Position numbers and translations under genes: made by a program
Part shown: positions 1 through 5,771 of the stretch, one piece after another
Layout: the number at the start of each line of letters is the position of its first letter
Numbering within the stretch: the stretch's first letter is position 1
The notes under the pieces: model-generated
The model's database searches: none
What the model was told of the DNA's origin: nothing
The model's input: only the letters and a program-made list of their open reading frames with translations
Source: Rhodospirillales bacterium
Lineage (GTDB): Bacteria; Pseudomonadota; Alphaproteobacteria; Rhodospirillales; Casp-alpha2
NCBI GenBank assembly: GCA_021775275.1
Contig: JAJFIE010000084.1
Span: 1 to 12,470, forward strand
DNA: 12,470 nt
Direction of reading: 5' to 3'

Positions 1-1
1 C

Positions 2-604
2 GGCCAGTCCCTGTGCCGCCATGGGCGCCAGAATATCCAGATCACGCAGGATGCTGGCGGACTTGGTGGTGATAACAACAGGATGACCACACTTGGCCAA
101 TTCCTCCAGCACGCCCCGGGTCAGTGCCCAGTCCCGTTCGATGGGTTGATAGGGATCGGTAACCGCACCGAGCATGATGGGTTTGCACTGGTAGTTCCGT
201 TTTGCCATTTCGGCGCGAAGCGCCTCGCGTGCATTGGTTTTCGCGAACAACCGGCTTTCGAAATCCAGTCCCGGGGACAGCCCCAGGTAGGCATGGGTCG
301 GGCGGGCATAACAATAGACGCAGCCATGCTCGCACCCCCGGTAGGGATTGATGGACCGATCAAACGGAATGTCCGGTGATGTATTGCTTGAAATAATGGT
401 CTTTGCGGTTTCCTGCGTCACGTGGGTCCGCAACGGCGGCAGGTCTTCCTCCCACCAGCCATCATCGGTCCGGTGGCGGCTCAGGTTTTCAAACCGGCCC
501 GACGCATTTCCGGCCACACCGCGCCCCTTGCGCAGGGCATCGGGGATTTCATCGATGACGGAGTCTATGACAGAATCTGTGGTGGGTTCCGGCTTTACCA
601 TCAT
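2..604 (-). CDS. PA0069-type radical SAM protein, partial (C-terminus outside window)
   Basis: A minus-strand reading frame enters from the left edge and starts at the ATG pair ending at 604; 201 residues are visible. After a variable N-terminus comes GRGVAGNASGRFE (about residues 27-39), then NPYRGCEHGCVYCYARPTHA around 86-105. This carries the CxxxCxxC cysteines (C91, C95, C98) that bind the 4Fe-4S cluster and S-adenosylmethionine in radical SAM enzymes. The following FESRLFAKTNA and GAVTDPYQPIE stretches are typical of the PA0069/Rv2578c group, which is related to spore photoproduct lyase. The substrate of this group is not established, although repair of DNA or nucleic acid is often suggested. 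The Shine-Dalgarno is weak (AGGGTATCC before ATGATG). One copy of an imperfect direct repeat lies over the start region. It is not ArsS, whose sequence is different. Family call is firm; function is unknown. Confidence 0.93.
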   Translation of the reverse strand, partial: MMVKPEPTTDSVIDSVIDEIPDALRKGRGVAGNASGRFENLSRHRTDDGWWEEDLPPLRTHVTQETAKTIISSNTSPDIPFDRSINPYRGCEHGCVYCYARPTHAYLGLSPGLDFESRLFAKTNAREALRAEMAKRNYQCKPIMLGAVTDPYQPIERDWALTRGVLEELAKCGHPVVITTKSASILRDLDILAPMAAQGLA

Positions 605-644
605 CTGGATACCCTAGGATGATTTTTGGAACAAAACAAGAACT
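604..644. repeat. Imperfect direct repeat, copy 1 (upstream of radical SAM gene)
   Basis: This segment shares TCTG, ATACCC, AGGATG and TTTTTGGAACAAA blocks, in the same order and orientation, with 1305-1344. There are a few substitutions and one single-base length difference. It covers the start and leader of the radical SAM gene. With the second copy it brackets the GFA gene. Confidence 0.75.
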
Positions 645-677
645 GCAATATTCTTTCGTCATCCCGTACGGCGCCTT

Positions 678-692
678 CGCACCGTTCGTGCG
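678..692. other. Small hairpin just after the GFA stop codon
   Basis: CGCAC and GTGCG form a perfect 5-bp stem around a 5-base loop (CGTTC), two bases beyond the GFA stop codon. No T-run follows in the minus direction, so it is not a canonical intrinsic terminator. It could mark the 3' end of the GFA message or be chance. Confidence 0.3.
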
Positions 693-694
693 GC

Positions 695-1087
695 CTACTC
701 CTCAGAGCGACCCGTGGCGTCACGATCGCGCTCGTATCGTCTCGTGAGCGGAAACGGCGGCAACCAGGACTCGCGACGGATGATCCAGCTTTCGTAGGTT
801 GGCATTAGCTGGTCAGGGGCATCCAGGGATCCCAGGTTCACTTCGATTTCGTCTGCGCTGCGTGCAAAAATGGACGAGCCGCAGCGGGGGCAGAAAAACC
901 GTCCGGCGTAGTCGCCTGTTTCGCCATCGATCGTCACCGCATCCTGAGGGAACACCGCGGAAGCGTGAAAAAGGGCCCCATGATGCTTGCGGCAGTCGAG
1001 ACAGTGACAAAGGCCGACCCGGTATGGGAGTCCCAACGCCACAATTCGGACCTTGCCGCACGAGCAACCGCCGGTAAATCGGTCCAT
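695..1087 (-). CDS. GFA/CENP-V family zinc-binding protein
   Basis: This 130-residue protein belongs to the glutathione-dependent formaldehyde-activating enzyme (GFA/Mss4-like, PF04828) fold. The pattern of metal-binding cysteines is complete: CSCG (C8, C10), CHCLDCRKHHG (C27, C29, C32) and FCPRCGSS (C66, C69). The length is normal for single-domain members. Founding members were proposed to speed the condensation of formaldehyde with glutathione, but most relatives have no demonstrated reaction, so the substrate here is unassigned. It is probably cytoplasmic, with no signal peptide or membrane segment. The start is well supported by AGAGGAG eight bases before the ATG. It lies between two minus-strand genes of unrelated function and is bracketed by copies of a direct repeat, which hints that it was inserted. 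The charged tail (RRYERDRDATGRSEE) is variable in the family. Confidence 0.92.
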   Translation of the reverse strand: MDRFTGGCSCGKVRIVALGLPYRVGLCHCLDCRKHHGALFHASAVFPQDAVTIDGETGDYAGRFFCPRCGSSIFARSADEIEVNLGSLDAPDQLMPTYESWIIRRESWLPPFPLTRRYERDRDATGRSEE

Positions 1088-1174
1088 GCTGCGTCTCCTC
1101 TAAAATCAAGCGACCGGAAAGGTTACAACGAACATTTGGCCCCCTGAAAGGAGAAAATAGTTTATCGCGCATTG

Positions 1175-1214
1175 GACTAAAATCCATTTCCATATGGCAA
1201 AAAGTGACTAAAAT
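1175..1214. repeat. Pair of 9-bp direct repeats upstream of GFA gene
   Basis: GACTAAAAT occurs at 1175-1183 and again at 1206-1214, 31 bases apart start to start, or about three helical turns. The pair lies in the leader of the GFA gene and could be a regulator-binding site, but chance is possible in this AT-rich patch. The rest of 1088-1342 shows no convincing gene or terminator. Confidence 0.3.
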
Positions 1215-1304
1215 TTACCGTCATCTCCCGCACTGATTTATGCCCGTGTCTGCTCAGTTAGCGGACATCAAGGACGTGAACAGCGGTCATGGCCGGACGG
1301 ATAC

Positions 1305-1344
1305 TCTGAATACCCCAGGATGGTTTTTGGAACAAACGAGAACT
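1305..1344. repeat. Imperfect direct repeat, copy 2 (at LysR stop codon)
   Basis: This copy matches 604-644 in sequence and orientation. It begins about 217 bases upstream of the GFA start and ends within the LysR stop codon (1343-1345). Weaker similarity may continue a short way into the LysR 3' end, which would mean copy 1 retains a decayed LysR tail; that extension is tentative. Confidence 0.75.
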
Positions 1345-2260
1345 ATGGCAGGTTCCCTTCATTACCCACGGCCTCAACCAGCCAGTCACGAAAGGCGCGG
1401 ACTTTGGGGCGTTCCAGGTGCTCTGGCGGACAGACGAACCAGTACCAGTGGCTTGATGGCAGGACCAGATCGAACGGCTTGACCAACCGCCCACGGTCCA
1501 GATCCTGTCGGACCAGAAATTCGCTGACCAGCACCACGCCACCGCCATCCATGGCGGCCTCCACGGCGAGGGAGTCGCTGGTCACCACAGGGCCTTTGGT
1601 TCCATCGACCCCGTCAACCCCTGCCGTCCTTAACCACATGGTCCAGTCCGGTTGCGTGCCCGCCGCTGCGTACCAGTCCACATGGATCAATGTGTGATGG
1701 GCCAGATCTTCCGGTGTGCGGAGTGGATGTGCGCCCTCCATCAGTGCGGGCGAACAGATGGGCGCAACATCCTCGTTGACCAGCGGATCGCTATGCAGGC
1801 CCGGATACGGTCCGGTCCCGAAGCGGATCGCCGCATCCACGCCGTCGGTGGTGAAATCCGCAATCGACAAGTTGCCATCCAGCCGCACGGTTATGTCGGG
1901 ATAGTGCGAATTGAAATCCGTTAATCGCCGGACCAGCCACTTGCCGGCAAACACCGGGGCCGATGAAATCACCAGTGGCGCGTTGTCGTCGAGCGCCTGT
2001 AGCTTGCGGCAGCCTTCCGCCCACAAATCCAGACCTTCGCTCAGATACGGTAGCAGGGCCGCGCCACGATCCGTCAGGCGAATGGACCGCACGGCCCGAT
2101 GGAACAGGGCAATGCCGAAATAATCCTCCAGCGTCTTGATTTGGTGGCTGACCGCCGCAGGGGTCACCGCCAGTTCATCTGCGGCGGCGCTCATACTGGC
2201 GCGACGACCGGCGGCTTCAAAGGCGCGGAGGGCATTCAACGGGGGTAATCGGCGTGACAT
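1343..2260 (-). CDS. LysR-family transcriptional regulator, GcvA-like
   Basis: This 305-residue protein has standard LysR length and layout. An N-terminal winged helix-turn-helix covers about residues 6-65, with PPLNALRAFEAAGR, ELAVTPAAVSHQIKTLEDYFG and LFHR typical of the GcvA branch. A type 2 periplasmic-binding-protein-like effector domain follows from about residue 90 to the end. GcvA of Escherichia coli controls glycine cleavage, but many GcvA-like proteins in Proteobacteria control adjacent unrelated genes. No gcv genes are in this window, so target and effector are unknown. It diverges from the 55-residue gene starting at 2392, and the 131-base gap holds promoters in both directions. 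By LysR custom that makes the small gene and the regulator itself the first targets to consider. The Shine-Dalgarno is poor (GTTCTCCC before ATG), but the N-terminus aligns well with the family. Confidence 0.93.
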   Translation of the reverse strand: MSRRLPPLNALRAFEAAGRRASMSAAADELAVTPAAVSHQIKTLEDYFGIALFHRAVRSIRLTDRGAALLPYLSEGLDLWAEGCRKLQALDDNAPLVISSAPVFAGKWLVRRLTDFNSHYPDITVRLDGNLSIADFTTDGVDAAIRFGTGPYPGLHSDPLVNEDVAPICSPALMEGAHPLRTPEDLAHHTLIHVDWYAAAGTQPDWTMWLRTAGVDGVDGTKGPVVTSDSLAVEAAMDGGGVVLVSEFLVRQDLDRGRLVKPFDLVLPSSHWYWFVCPPEHLERPKVRAFRDWLVEAVGNEGNLP

Positions 2261-2291
2261 GGGAGAACACTCTATAGATTAAATTTTCTAA

Positions 2292-2321
2292 CTTATCGTA
2301 TGAGGACTTCTCGTTTGTCAA
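2292..2321 (-). promoter_or_regulatory. Candidate sigma-70 promoter for the LysR gene
   Basis: On the minus strand a perfect -35 TTGACA (2316-2321) is followed by an 18-base spacer and GATAAG (2292-2297, four of six matches to TATAAT). The LysR start lies about 30 bases downstream. Its -35 box overlaps that of the plus-strand promoter. Confidence 0.55.
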
Positions 2322-2343
2322 TAGGGGAAATTATAGCGATAGT
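2315..2343 (+). promoter_or_regulatory. Candidate sigma-70 promoter for the 55-residue gene
   Basis: TTGTCA (2315-2320) and GATAGT (2338-2343) are separated by 17 bases. Transcription would begin near 2350, giving a leader of about 40 bases. The -35 box overlaps the divergent LysR -35 by five bases, so the two promoters should compete or be jointly controlled. Confidence 0.5.
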
Positions 2344-2352
2344 CACTCCAAC

Positions 2353-2370
2353 GCGACATTGTCGCACAAT
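2353..2370 (+). promoter_or_regulatory. Two overlapping palindromes in the small-gene leader
   Basis: GCGAC-ATT-GTCGC (2353-2365) and ATTGT-CGC-ACAAT (2358-2370) are both perfect inverted repeats and share eight bases, so as RNA only one hairpin could form at a time. They sit just downstream of the predicted transcription start and 8 bases before the AAAGGA Shine-Dalgarno. As DNA the element could be an operator. Confidence 0.4.
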
Positions 2371-2391
2371 ATTTTCTAAAGGAATAAAGCC

Positions 2392-2559
2392 ATGAACCCC
2401 TATGATGCACTCGCCAATCCGCTTCGCCCCACATTCCAGCCTGATTTTCGGGCCCTGGAGAACGGCGCCCCCGGCGACAGTATTGACCGCGCCGTGAGTC
2501 AAGCCGCCTACCGGTTGGCCAACAGCGTTGATCGCCTGCTGTTCAGACGCGGACGTTAA
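2392..2559 (+). CDS. Small uncharacterised protein, 55 residues
   Basis: I do not recognise this protein. It begins MNPYDALANPLRPTFQPDF and ends in a basic segment (RLANSVDRLLFRRGR). Residues about 31-52 could form an amphipathic helix; there is no cysteine, signal peptide or membrane segment. Several features argue that it is real. AAAGGA (2378-2383) is eight bases before the ATG. A sigma-70-like promoter lies 49 bases upstream of the start codon. An intrinsic terminator follows 70 bases after the stop. The reading frame is uninterrupted with GC-rich third positions. It therefore looks like a single-gene transcription unit. It diverges from the LysR gene, which may regulate it. Function is unknown; a small regulatory or interaction protein is only a guess. 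Confidence 0.72.
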   Translation: MNPYDALANPLRPTFQPDFRALENGAPGDSIDRAVSQAAYRLANSVDRLLFRRGR

Positions 2560-2629
2560 TCTCTCGCTATCACTATCCAGTCCCTTGCGCGGGCGGCCCC
2601 GTGTTCACTTTATCGTCCGCTCATTACCT

Positions 2630-2663
2630 CACCGTCGTCCACATTGGACGGCGGTGATTTTTT
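2630..2663 (+). terminator. Rho-independent terminator after the 55-residue gene
   Basis: An 11-bp stem (CACCGTCGTCC with GGACGGCGGTG, one G-T wobble) closes a 5-base loop ACATT and is followed by A and six T residues (2658-2663). This isolates the small gene from the glycosyltransferase genes. It also means the TTG at 2644, inside the loop, is not a credible start for the next gene. Confidence 0.85.
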
Positions 2664-2730
2664 GCGCATACTAGCGGATAATCTTCCTGCTCCTGATCAA
2701 TCGCCGGAGTTTCCGCATGGTGCGCCCCAC

Positions 2731-3402
2731 ATGTTAAGTATCGTGATCCCGACGCTTGAAGCGGAAGCAACCTTGCAGGCGACCCTCGAGTCCTGTGTGC
2801 AGGCCCCCGCGCCCCGCGACATCATCGTCTCGGACGGCGGGTCCATGGATGACACGCGCGGAATTGCTCTGTCCTATGGCGCCCGGATCATCACCTCAGA
2901 CCCCGGACGCGGCGGACAACTGGCAGAAGGCGCAAAGGTTGCGACAGGCGACTGGCTCATGTTTCTGCACGCGGATACGCGCCTCGGGAACGGATGGCAG
3001 GACTGCATCCGCGCTTTCATGGAAAATCCGGCCAATCAGCAGAAAGCGGGGGTCTTCCGTTTTCGCCTCGATGACCCGGCGCCGGCAGCACGGCGGATTG
3101 AACATCTGGCCAGCTGGCGCGTACGTGCGCTCGGTTTGCCCTATGGTGATCAGGGTCTGTTGATATCACGGGCCCTTTATGACGCGCTCGGTGGGTATCA
3201 TGCCCTACCGCTGATGGAAGACGTGAATATTTCACGCCGCATCGGCAAACAGAACTTTGTCGTCCTGAATGCCGACGCCATTACATCCGCCGTACGCTAT
3301 CAGCGGGGCGGTTACTGGCTTCGCCCGTTGCGTAATCTGGCTTTGCTCGCGCTCTATTTCCTCGGTATCCCGTCACGGCTATTGGCCAAGGTGTACGATT
3401 AA
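2731..3402 (+). CDS. TIGR04283-type family 2 glycosyltransferase
   Basis: This 223-residue protein starts directly with the GT-A fold: MLSIVIPTLEAEATL, then VSDGGSMDDT (33-42), GRGGQLAEGA (59-68), and the metal-binding region FLHADTRL (78-85). Further conserved stretches are YGDQGLLI (138-145) and LMEDVNISRRIG (161-172). The order and spacing fit the TIGR04283 family, annotated as an arsenosugar biosynthesis glycosyltransferase from genome co-occurrence rather than direct biochemistry. The in-frame TTG at 2644 was rejected because it lies in the terminator loop and adds sequence not seen in relatives. The ATG at 2731 has no good Shine-Dalgarno. A GATAAT hexamer at 2677-2682 could be a -10 box. 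Its stop abuts the GTG of the next gene, so the two are probably translated together. The C-terminal hydrophobic stretch (LRNLALLALYFLGIPSRLLA) may associate with the membrane. Confidence 0.88.
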   Translation: MLSIVIPTLEAEATLQATLESCVQAPAPRDIIVSDGGSMDDTRGIALSYGARIITSDPGRGGQLAEGAKVATGDWLMFLHADTRLGNGWQDCIRAFMENPANQQKAGVFRFRLDDPAPAARRIEHLASWRVRALGLPYGDQGLLISRALYDALGGYHALPLMEDVNISRRIGKQNFVVLNADAITSAVRYQRGGYWLRPLRNLALLALYFLGIPSRLLAKVYD

Positions 3403-4002
3403 GTGCCGTCACTCACCAACCACCTGATCATCTTCGCCAAAGAACCGTGCCTGGGCCGGGTCAAGACCCGGTTGGGTCGTGATATCGGTATGGTCAAAGC
3501 ATGGGCGTTCTACCGTCAGTGCCTGATGAATACCGCGCAGCGCATGGCTGCCGACCCACGCTGGCGCACGTGGCTGGCCCTGTCGCCCGATGGCGCGCCA
3601 GCCCCGTCACACCTGCCCGCCGGGGCATCCGTTATGGCGCAGGGTAGCGGCGATCTCGGCGTTCGCATGGGCAATGCCATGGTTGACCTGCCGCCTGGCC
3701 CGACGATCATCATCGGCACGGACATTCCTGGCATCAGGCCACCCGGCATTGCGCATGCCTTCCGTCTTCTGGGACACACCGACACTGTATTCGGCCCGGC
3801 AGAAGATGGCGGATACTGGCTGGTCGGTTGCCGTCGTCGCCCGCGTTTTCCCGACATGTTCAGCGGCGTGCGCTGGTCCACGGAGCATGCGCTCGCTGAT
3901 ACGCTTGCCAACGTCAATAAAGGTGGATTTAGCGCCCGGCTGCTGAATGTCCTGGAAGATGTGGACGACGCGGAGTCCTACGAACGATGGCGCAGGGGAT
4001 AA
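3403..4002 (+). CDS. TIGR04282/DUF2064 nucleotidyl- or glycosyltransferase-like protein
   Basis: This 199-residue cytoplasmic protein has the nucleotide-diphospho-sugar transferase fold. Key motifs are LIIFAKEPCLGRVKTRLG (8-25), resembling the CofC/GlmU nucleotide loop, GDLGVRMGNAM (83-93), TIIIGTDIPGI (101-111, the metal-binding Asp) and FGPAEDGGYWLVG (130-142). This is DUF2064, overlapping TIGR04282, also linked by co-occurrence to arsenosugar synthesis. The GTG start immediately follows the stop of the TIGR04283 gene, and AAGG lies 11 bases upstream inside that gene, suggesting translational coupling. These two families are often adjacent or fused, which supports joint action on one glycoconjugate. 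Neither ArsS nor the methyltransferase ArsM is visible, so the arsenic role is unproved here. Confidence 0.88.
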   Translation: MPSLTNHLIIFAKEPCLGRVKTRLGRDIGMVKAWAFYRQCLMNTAQRMAADPRWRTWLALSPDGAPAPSHLPAGASVMAQGSGDLGVRMGNAMVDLPPGPTIIIGTDIPGIRPPGIAHAFRLLGHTDTVFGPAEDGGYWLVGCRRRPRFPDMFSGVRWSTEHALADTLANVNKGGFSARLLNVLEDVDDAESYERWRRG

Positions 4003-4014
4003 ATCAGTACACTT

Positions 4015-4028
4015 GAATGGAACCATTC
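4015..4028. promoter_or_regulatory. Palindrome upstream of dctP (possible operator)
   Basis: GAATGG and CCATTC form a perfect inverted repeat around AA, starting 12 bases after the upstream stop codon. There is no T-run, so it is not an intrinsic terminator. It may be a site for a dimeric regulator of the transporter operon. Confidence 0.35.
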
Positions 4029-4046
4029 TAAGGAAATGAAAACAGT

Positions 4047-4061
4047 TCCCATATCATGGGG
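4047..4061. promoter_or_regulatory. Second palindrome upstream of dctP
   Basis: CCCAT-ATC-ATGGG (4048-4060) is a perfect inverted repeat, extended by one T-G pair. Its centre is about 32 bases from that of the GAATGG palindrome, close to three helical turns. I found no convincing sigma-70 or sigma-54 promoter between it and dctP. Confidence 0.35.
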
Positions 4062-4172
4062 ATTTGGCTAGGGTTGAGGTGGGGTTAAAGATATTCGGGG
4101 ACGTTCGCAAAAAGTCAAAAGAAGGGACGCATGAGCATGTCGTCCCCACGCTCACTTATGAGGGAGACAACA

Positions 4173-5159
4173 ATGCGTACCGTTTTAATTGCCGCCGCCA
4201 TTGTGTTTTCACTGCTCGGCAGTGTGACCGTCGAAGCCGCGGAAATCGTCATCAAGTTCAGTCACGTTACCAGTGGCAAGGCCCATCCGAAATACCTGGC
4301 GGCGGAGGAGTTCGCCAAACGCGTTAACGAAAGGATGAAGGGCAAGGTCCGGGTAGAGATATTCCCCGGCGGTCAGTTGTTCGACGACAAGGCAGTGCTG
4401 ATTGAATTGATCAAGGGCAATGCCGTTCAGATGGCCGCCCCGTCGCTTTCCAAGTTTGAGACCATTACCAAGAAATTCCGCCTCTTTGACTTGCCGTTCC
4501 TGTTTAACGACATCAACGCCGTTAATGCCTTCCAGGCCTCCGAACATGGCCAGTCCATTCTCAAGACACTCGAATCGAAGGGCATTCTGGGTAAGGCCTA
4601 TTGGCATAATGGAATGAAGCAAATGTCGGCCAACAAACCGCTGATACAGCCTGAAGATGCCAATGGCCTGAAATTCCGCGTCCAGCAATCCGATGTGCTG
4701 GTCGCCCAGTTTGAGCAGCTCGGCGCGATACCACAGAAGATGGCCTTCAAGGAAGTTTACGGCGCCTTGCAGACCGGCGTCGTCGATGGACAGGAGAACA
4801 CCTGGTCGAACATCTATTCGAAGAAGTTTTTTGAAGTTCAGGATGGCGTCACCGAGACCGATCACGGCGTCATTGACTACGCGGTCGTCGTCTCCAAGCG
4901 CTTCTGGATGGGTCTGCCTGACGACATCCGCACCGAGCTTGACGCTATTCTCATGGAGGTCACCAACGACCGCAACAAACTGTCCCGCAGTCTAAATCTG
5001 GAAAACCGCCAGAAGATCCTTGACTCCAATGGAACCATCAGGACGCTCACCGCCGAACAGAAGGACGCCTGGCGCAAGGCGATGAAGCCGGTATGGGACA
5101 GGTTCTCTGACGAGATTGGCGCTGACCTGATTGCGGCTGCGCAGTCATTCAGTCAGTAA
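4173..5159 (+). CDS. dctP: TRAP transporter periplasmic substrate-binding protein DctP
   Basis: This 328-residue protein captures the substrate in the periplasm and delivers it to the DctQM permease. An N-terminal signal peptide (MRTVLIAAAIVFSLLGSVTVEA, cleavage near residue 22) precedes the mature AEIVIKFSHVTSG. GLKFRVQQSDV (165-175) contains the conserved Arg169 that in TRAP proteins salt-bridges the substrate carboxylate. FKEVYGALQTGVVDGQENTWSN (192-213) is the family hallmark. Wording around these motifs is close to the C4-dicarboxylate DctP type, so malate, succinate or fumarate are likely, though other carboxylates cannot be excluded. The start at 4173 is preferred: GAGGGAGA lies just upstream and the signal peptide begins there. 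The in-frame ATG at 4131, also preceded by AGGGA, would add 14 polar residues. It is the first gene of a dctPQM-usp operon. Confidence 0.95.
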   Translation: MRTVLIAAAIVFSLLGSVTVEAAEIVIKFSHVTSGKAHPKYLAAEEFAKRVNERMKGKVRVEIFPGGQLFDDKAVLIELIKGNAVQMAAPSLSKFETITKKFRLFDLPFLFNDINAVNAFQASEHGQSILKTLESKGILGKAYWHNGMKQMSANKPLIQPEDANGLKFRVQQSDVLVAQFEQLGAIPQKMAFKEVYGALQTGVVDGQENTWSNIYSKKFFEVQDGVTETDHGVIDYAVVVSKRFWMGLPDDIRTELDAILMEVTNDRNKLSRSLNLENRQKILDSNGTIRTLTAEQKDAWRKAMKPVWDRFSDEIGADLIAAAQSFSQ

Positions 5160-5198
5160 GGGTTCATGTAAACTCCGGCAGCTTGCAACACAGGTTCT

Positions 5199-5771
5199 AT
5201 GATGAGCCATAAAATCGTAAGTTCCCTGCATCGTTTGGAGGAAGGTTTCCTGGCCTTCCTCCTTGCGGGCATGACAATCATTACCTTTATCCAGGTAGTC
5301 GCCCGATATGTTTTCAATACCGGCGCGGTCTGGGCGCTTGAACTGACCACCTTCTTTTTTGCGTGGCTGGTTATTTTGGGCATCTCATACGGCGTTCGCA
5401 TCCACAGTCATATCGGTGTTGATGCCTTCGTAAAACTACTGGGCAAACCTTCGCAGAGGGTTTTCGGACTGTTGGCGATCCTGGCCGGATTGATCTACGC
5501 CGTTCTGATGTTGATCGGATCGTGGGAGCATGCTTTTGGCATCACCTTGGAGTACGGCTTCGTTACAGAGGATTTGAAGATTCCGCAGTGGATCCCCCTG
5601 AGTGTCCTGGTCTTCGGTTTTACGACCATGATCGTACGGATGTTAGGAATCGCATGGCGGATCATCGTGCACAAGGAAGCCGGCACGATGATCGCCGACG
5701 AGGTCGGCGAGGCCATCGAACAATTCGCGGATGACGAACACCCTGCCGGGAAAGGGGAGAACGGATCATGA
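5199..5771 (+). CDS. dctQ: TRAP transporter small permease subunit DctQ
   Basis: This 190-residue inner-membrane protein has four hydrophobic segments (about residues 17-35, 48-68, 86-107 and 130-153). That is the normal topology of the small TRAP subunit, which pairs with DctM. VVARYVFNTGAVWALELTTFFFAW (33-56) is the typical first conserved region (R-Y-x-F, then W-xx-E), and YGVRIHSHIGVDAF (64-77) the second. The C-terminal tail is acidic and longer than strictly needed (DEVGEAIEQFADDEHPAG). Two adjacent ATGs (5199 and 5202) are possible starts with a weak Shine-Dalgarno, so translation may depend on coupling to dctP, 39 bases upstream. Its stop overlaps the dctM start (ATGA), as is usual for subunits needed in equal amounts. 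Confidence 0.95.
   Translation: MMSHKIVSSLHRLEEGFLAFLLAGMTIITFIQVVARYVFNTGAVWALELTTFFFAWLVILGISYGVRIHSHIGVDAFVKLLGKPSQRVFGLLAILAGLIYAVLMLIGSWEHAFGITLEYGFVTEDLKIPQWIPLSVLVFGFTTMIVRMLGIAWRIIVHKEAGTMIADEVGEAIEQFADDEHPAGKGENGS

Noticed and set aside
2..604. Radical SAM gene as a possible ArsS partner of the TIGR04283/04282 pair
   Set aside because: Its motif block (NPYRGCEHGCVYCYARPTHA) is that of the PA0069/spore photoproduct lyase-like group, and it is over 2 kb away on the other strand.
4062..4110. Possible sigma-54 promoter upstream of dctP
   Set aside because: GG doublets exist in this G-rich stretch, but none has GC at the required -12 spacing.
4209..4865. Antisense open frame of 218 residues inside dctP
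   Set aside because: No Shine-Dalgarno or family pattern; it is the complement of strongly conserved dctP coding sequence.
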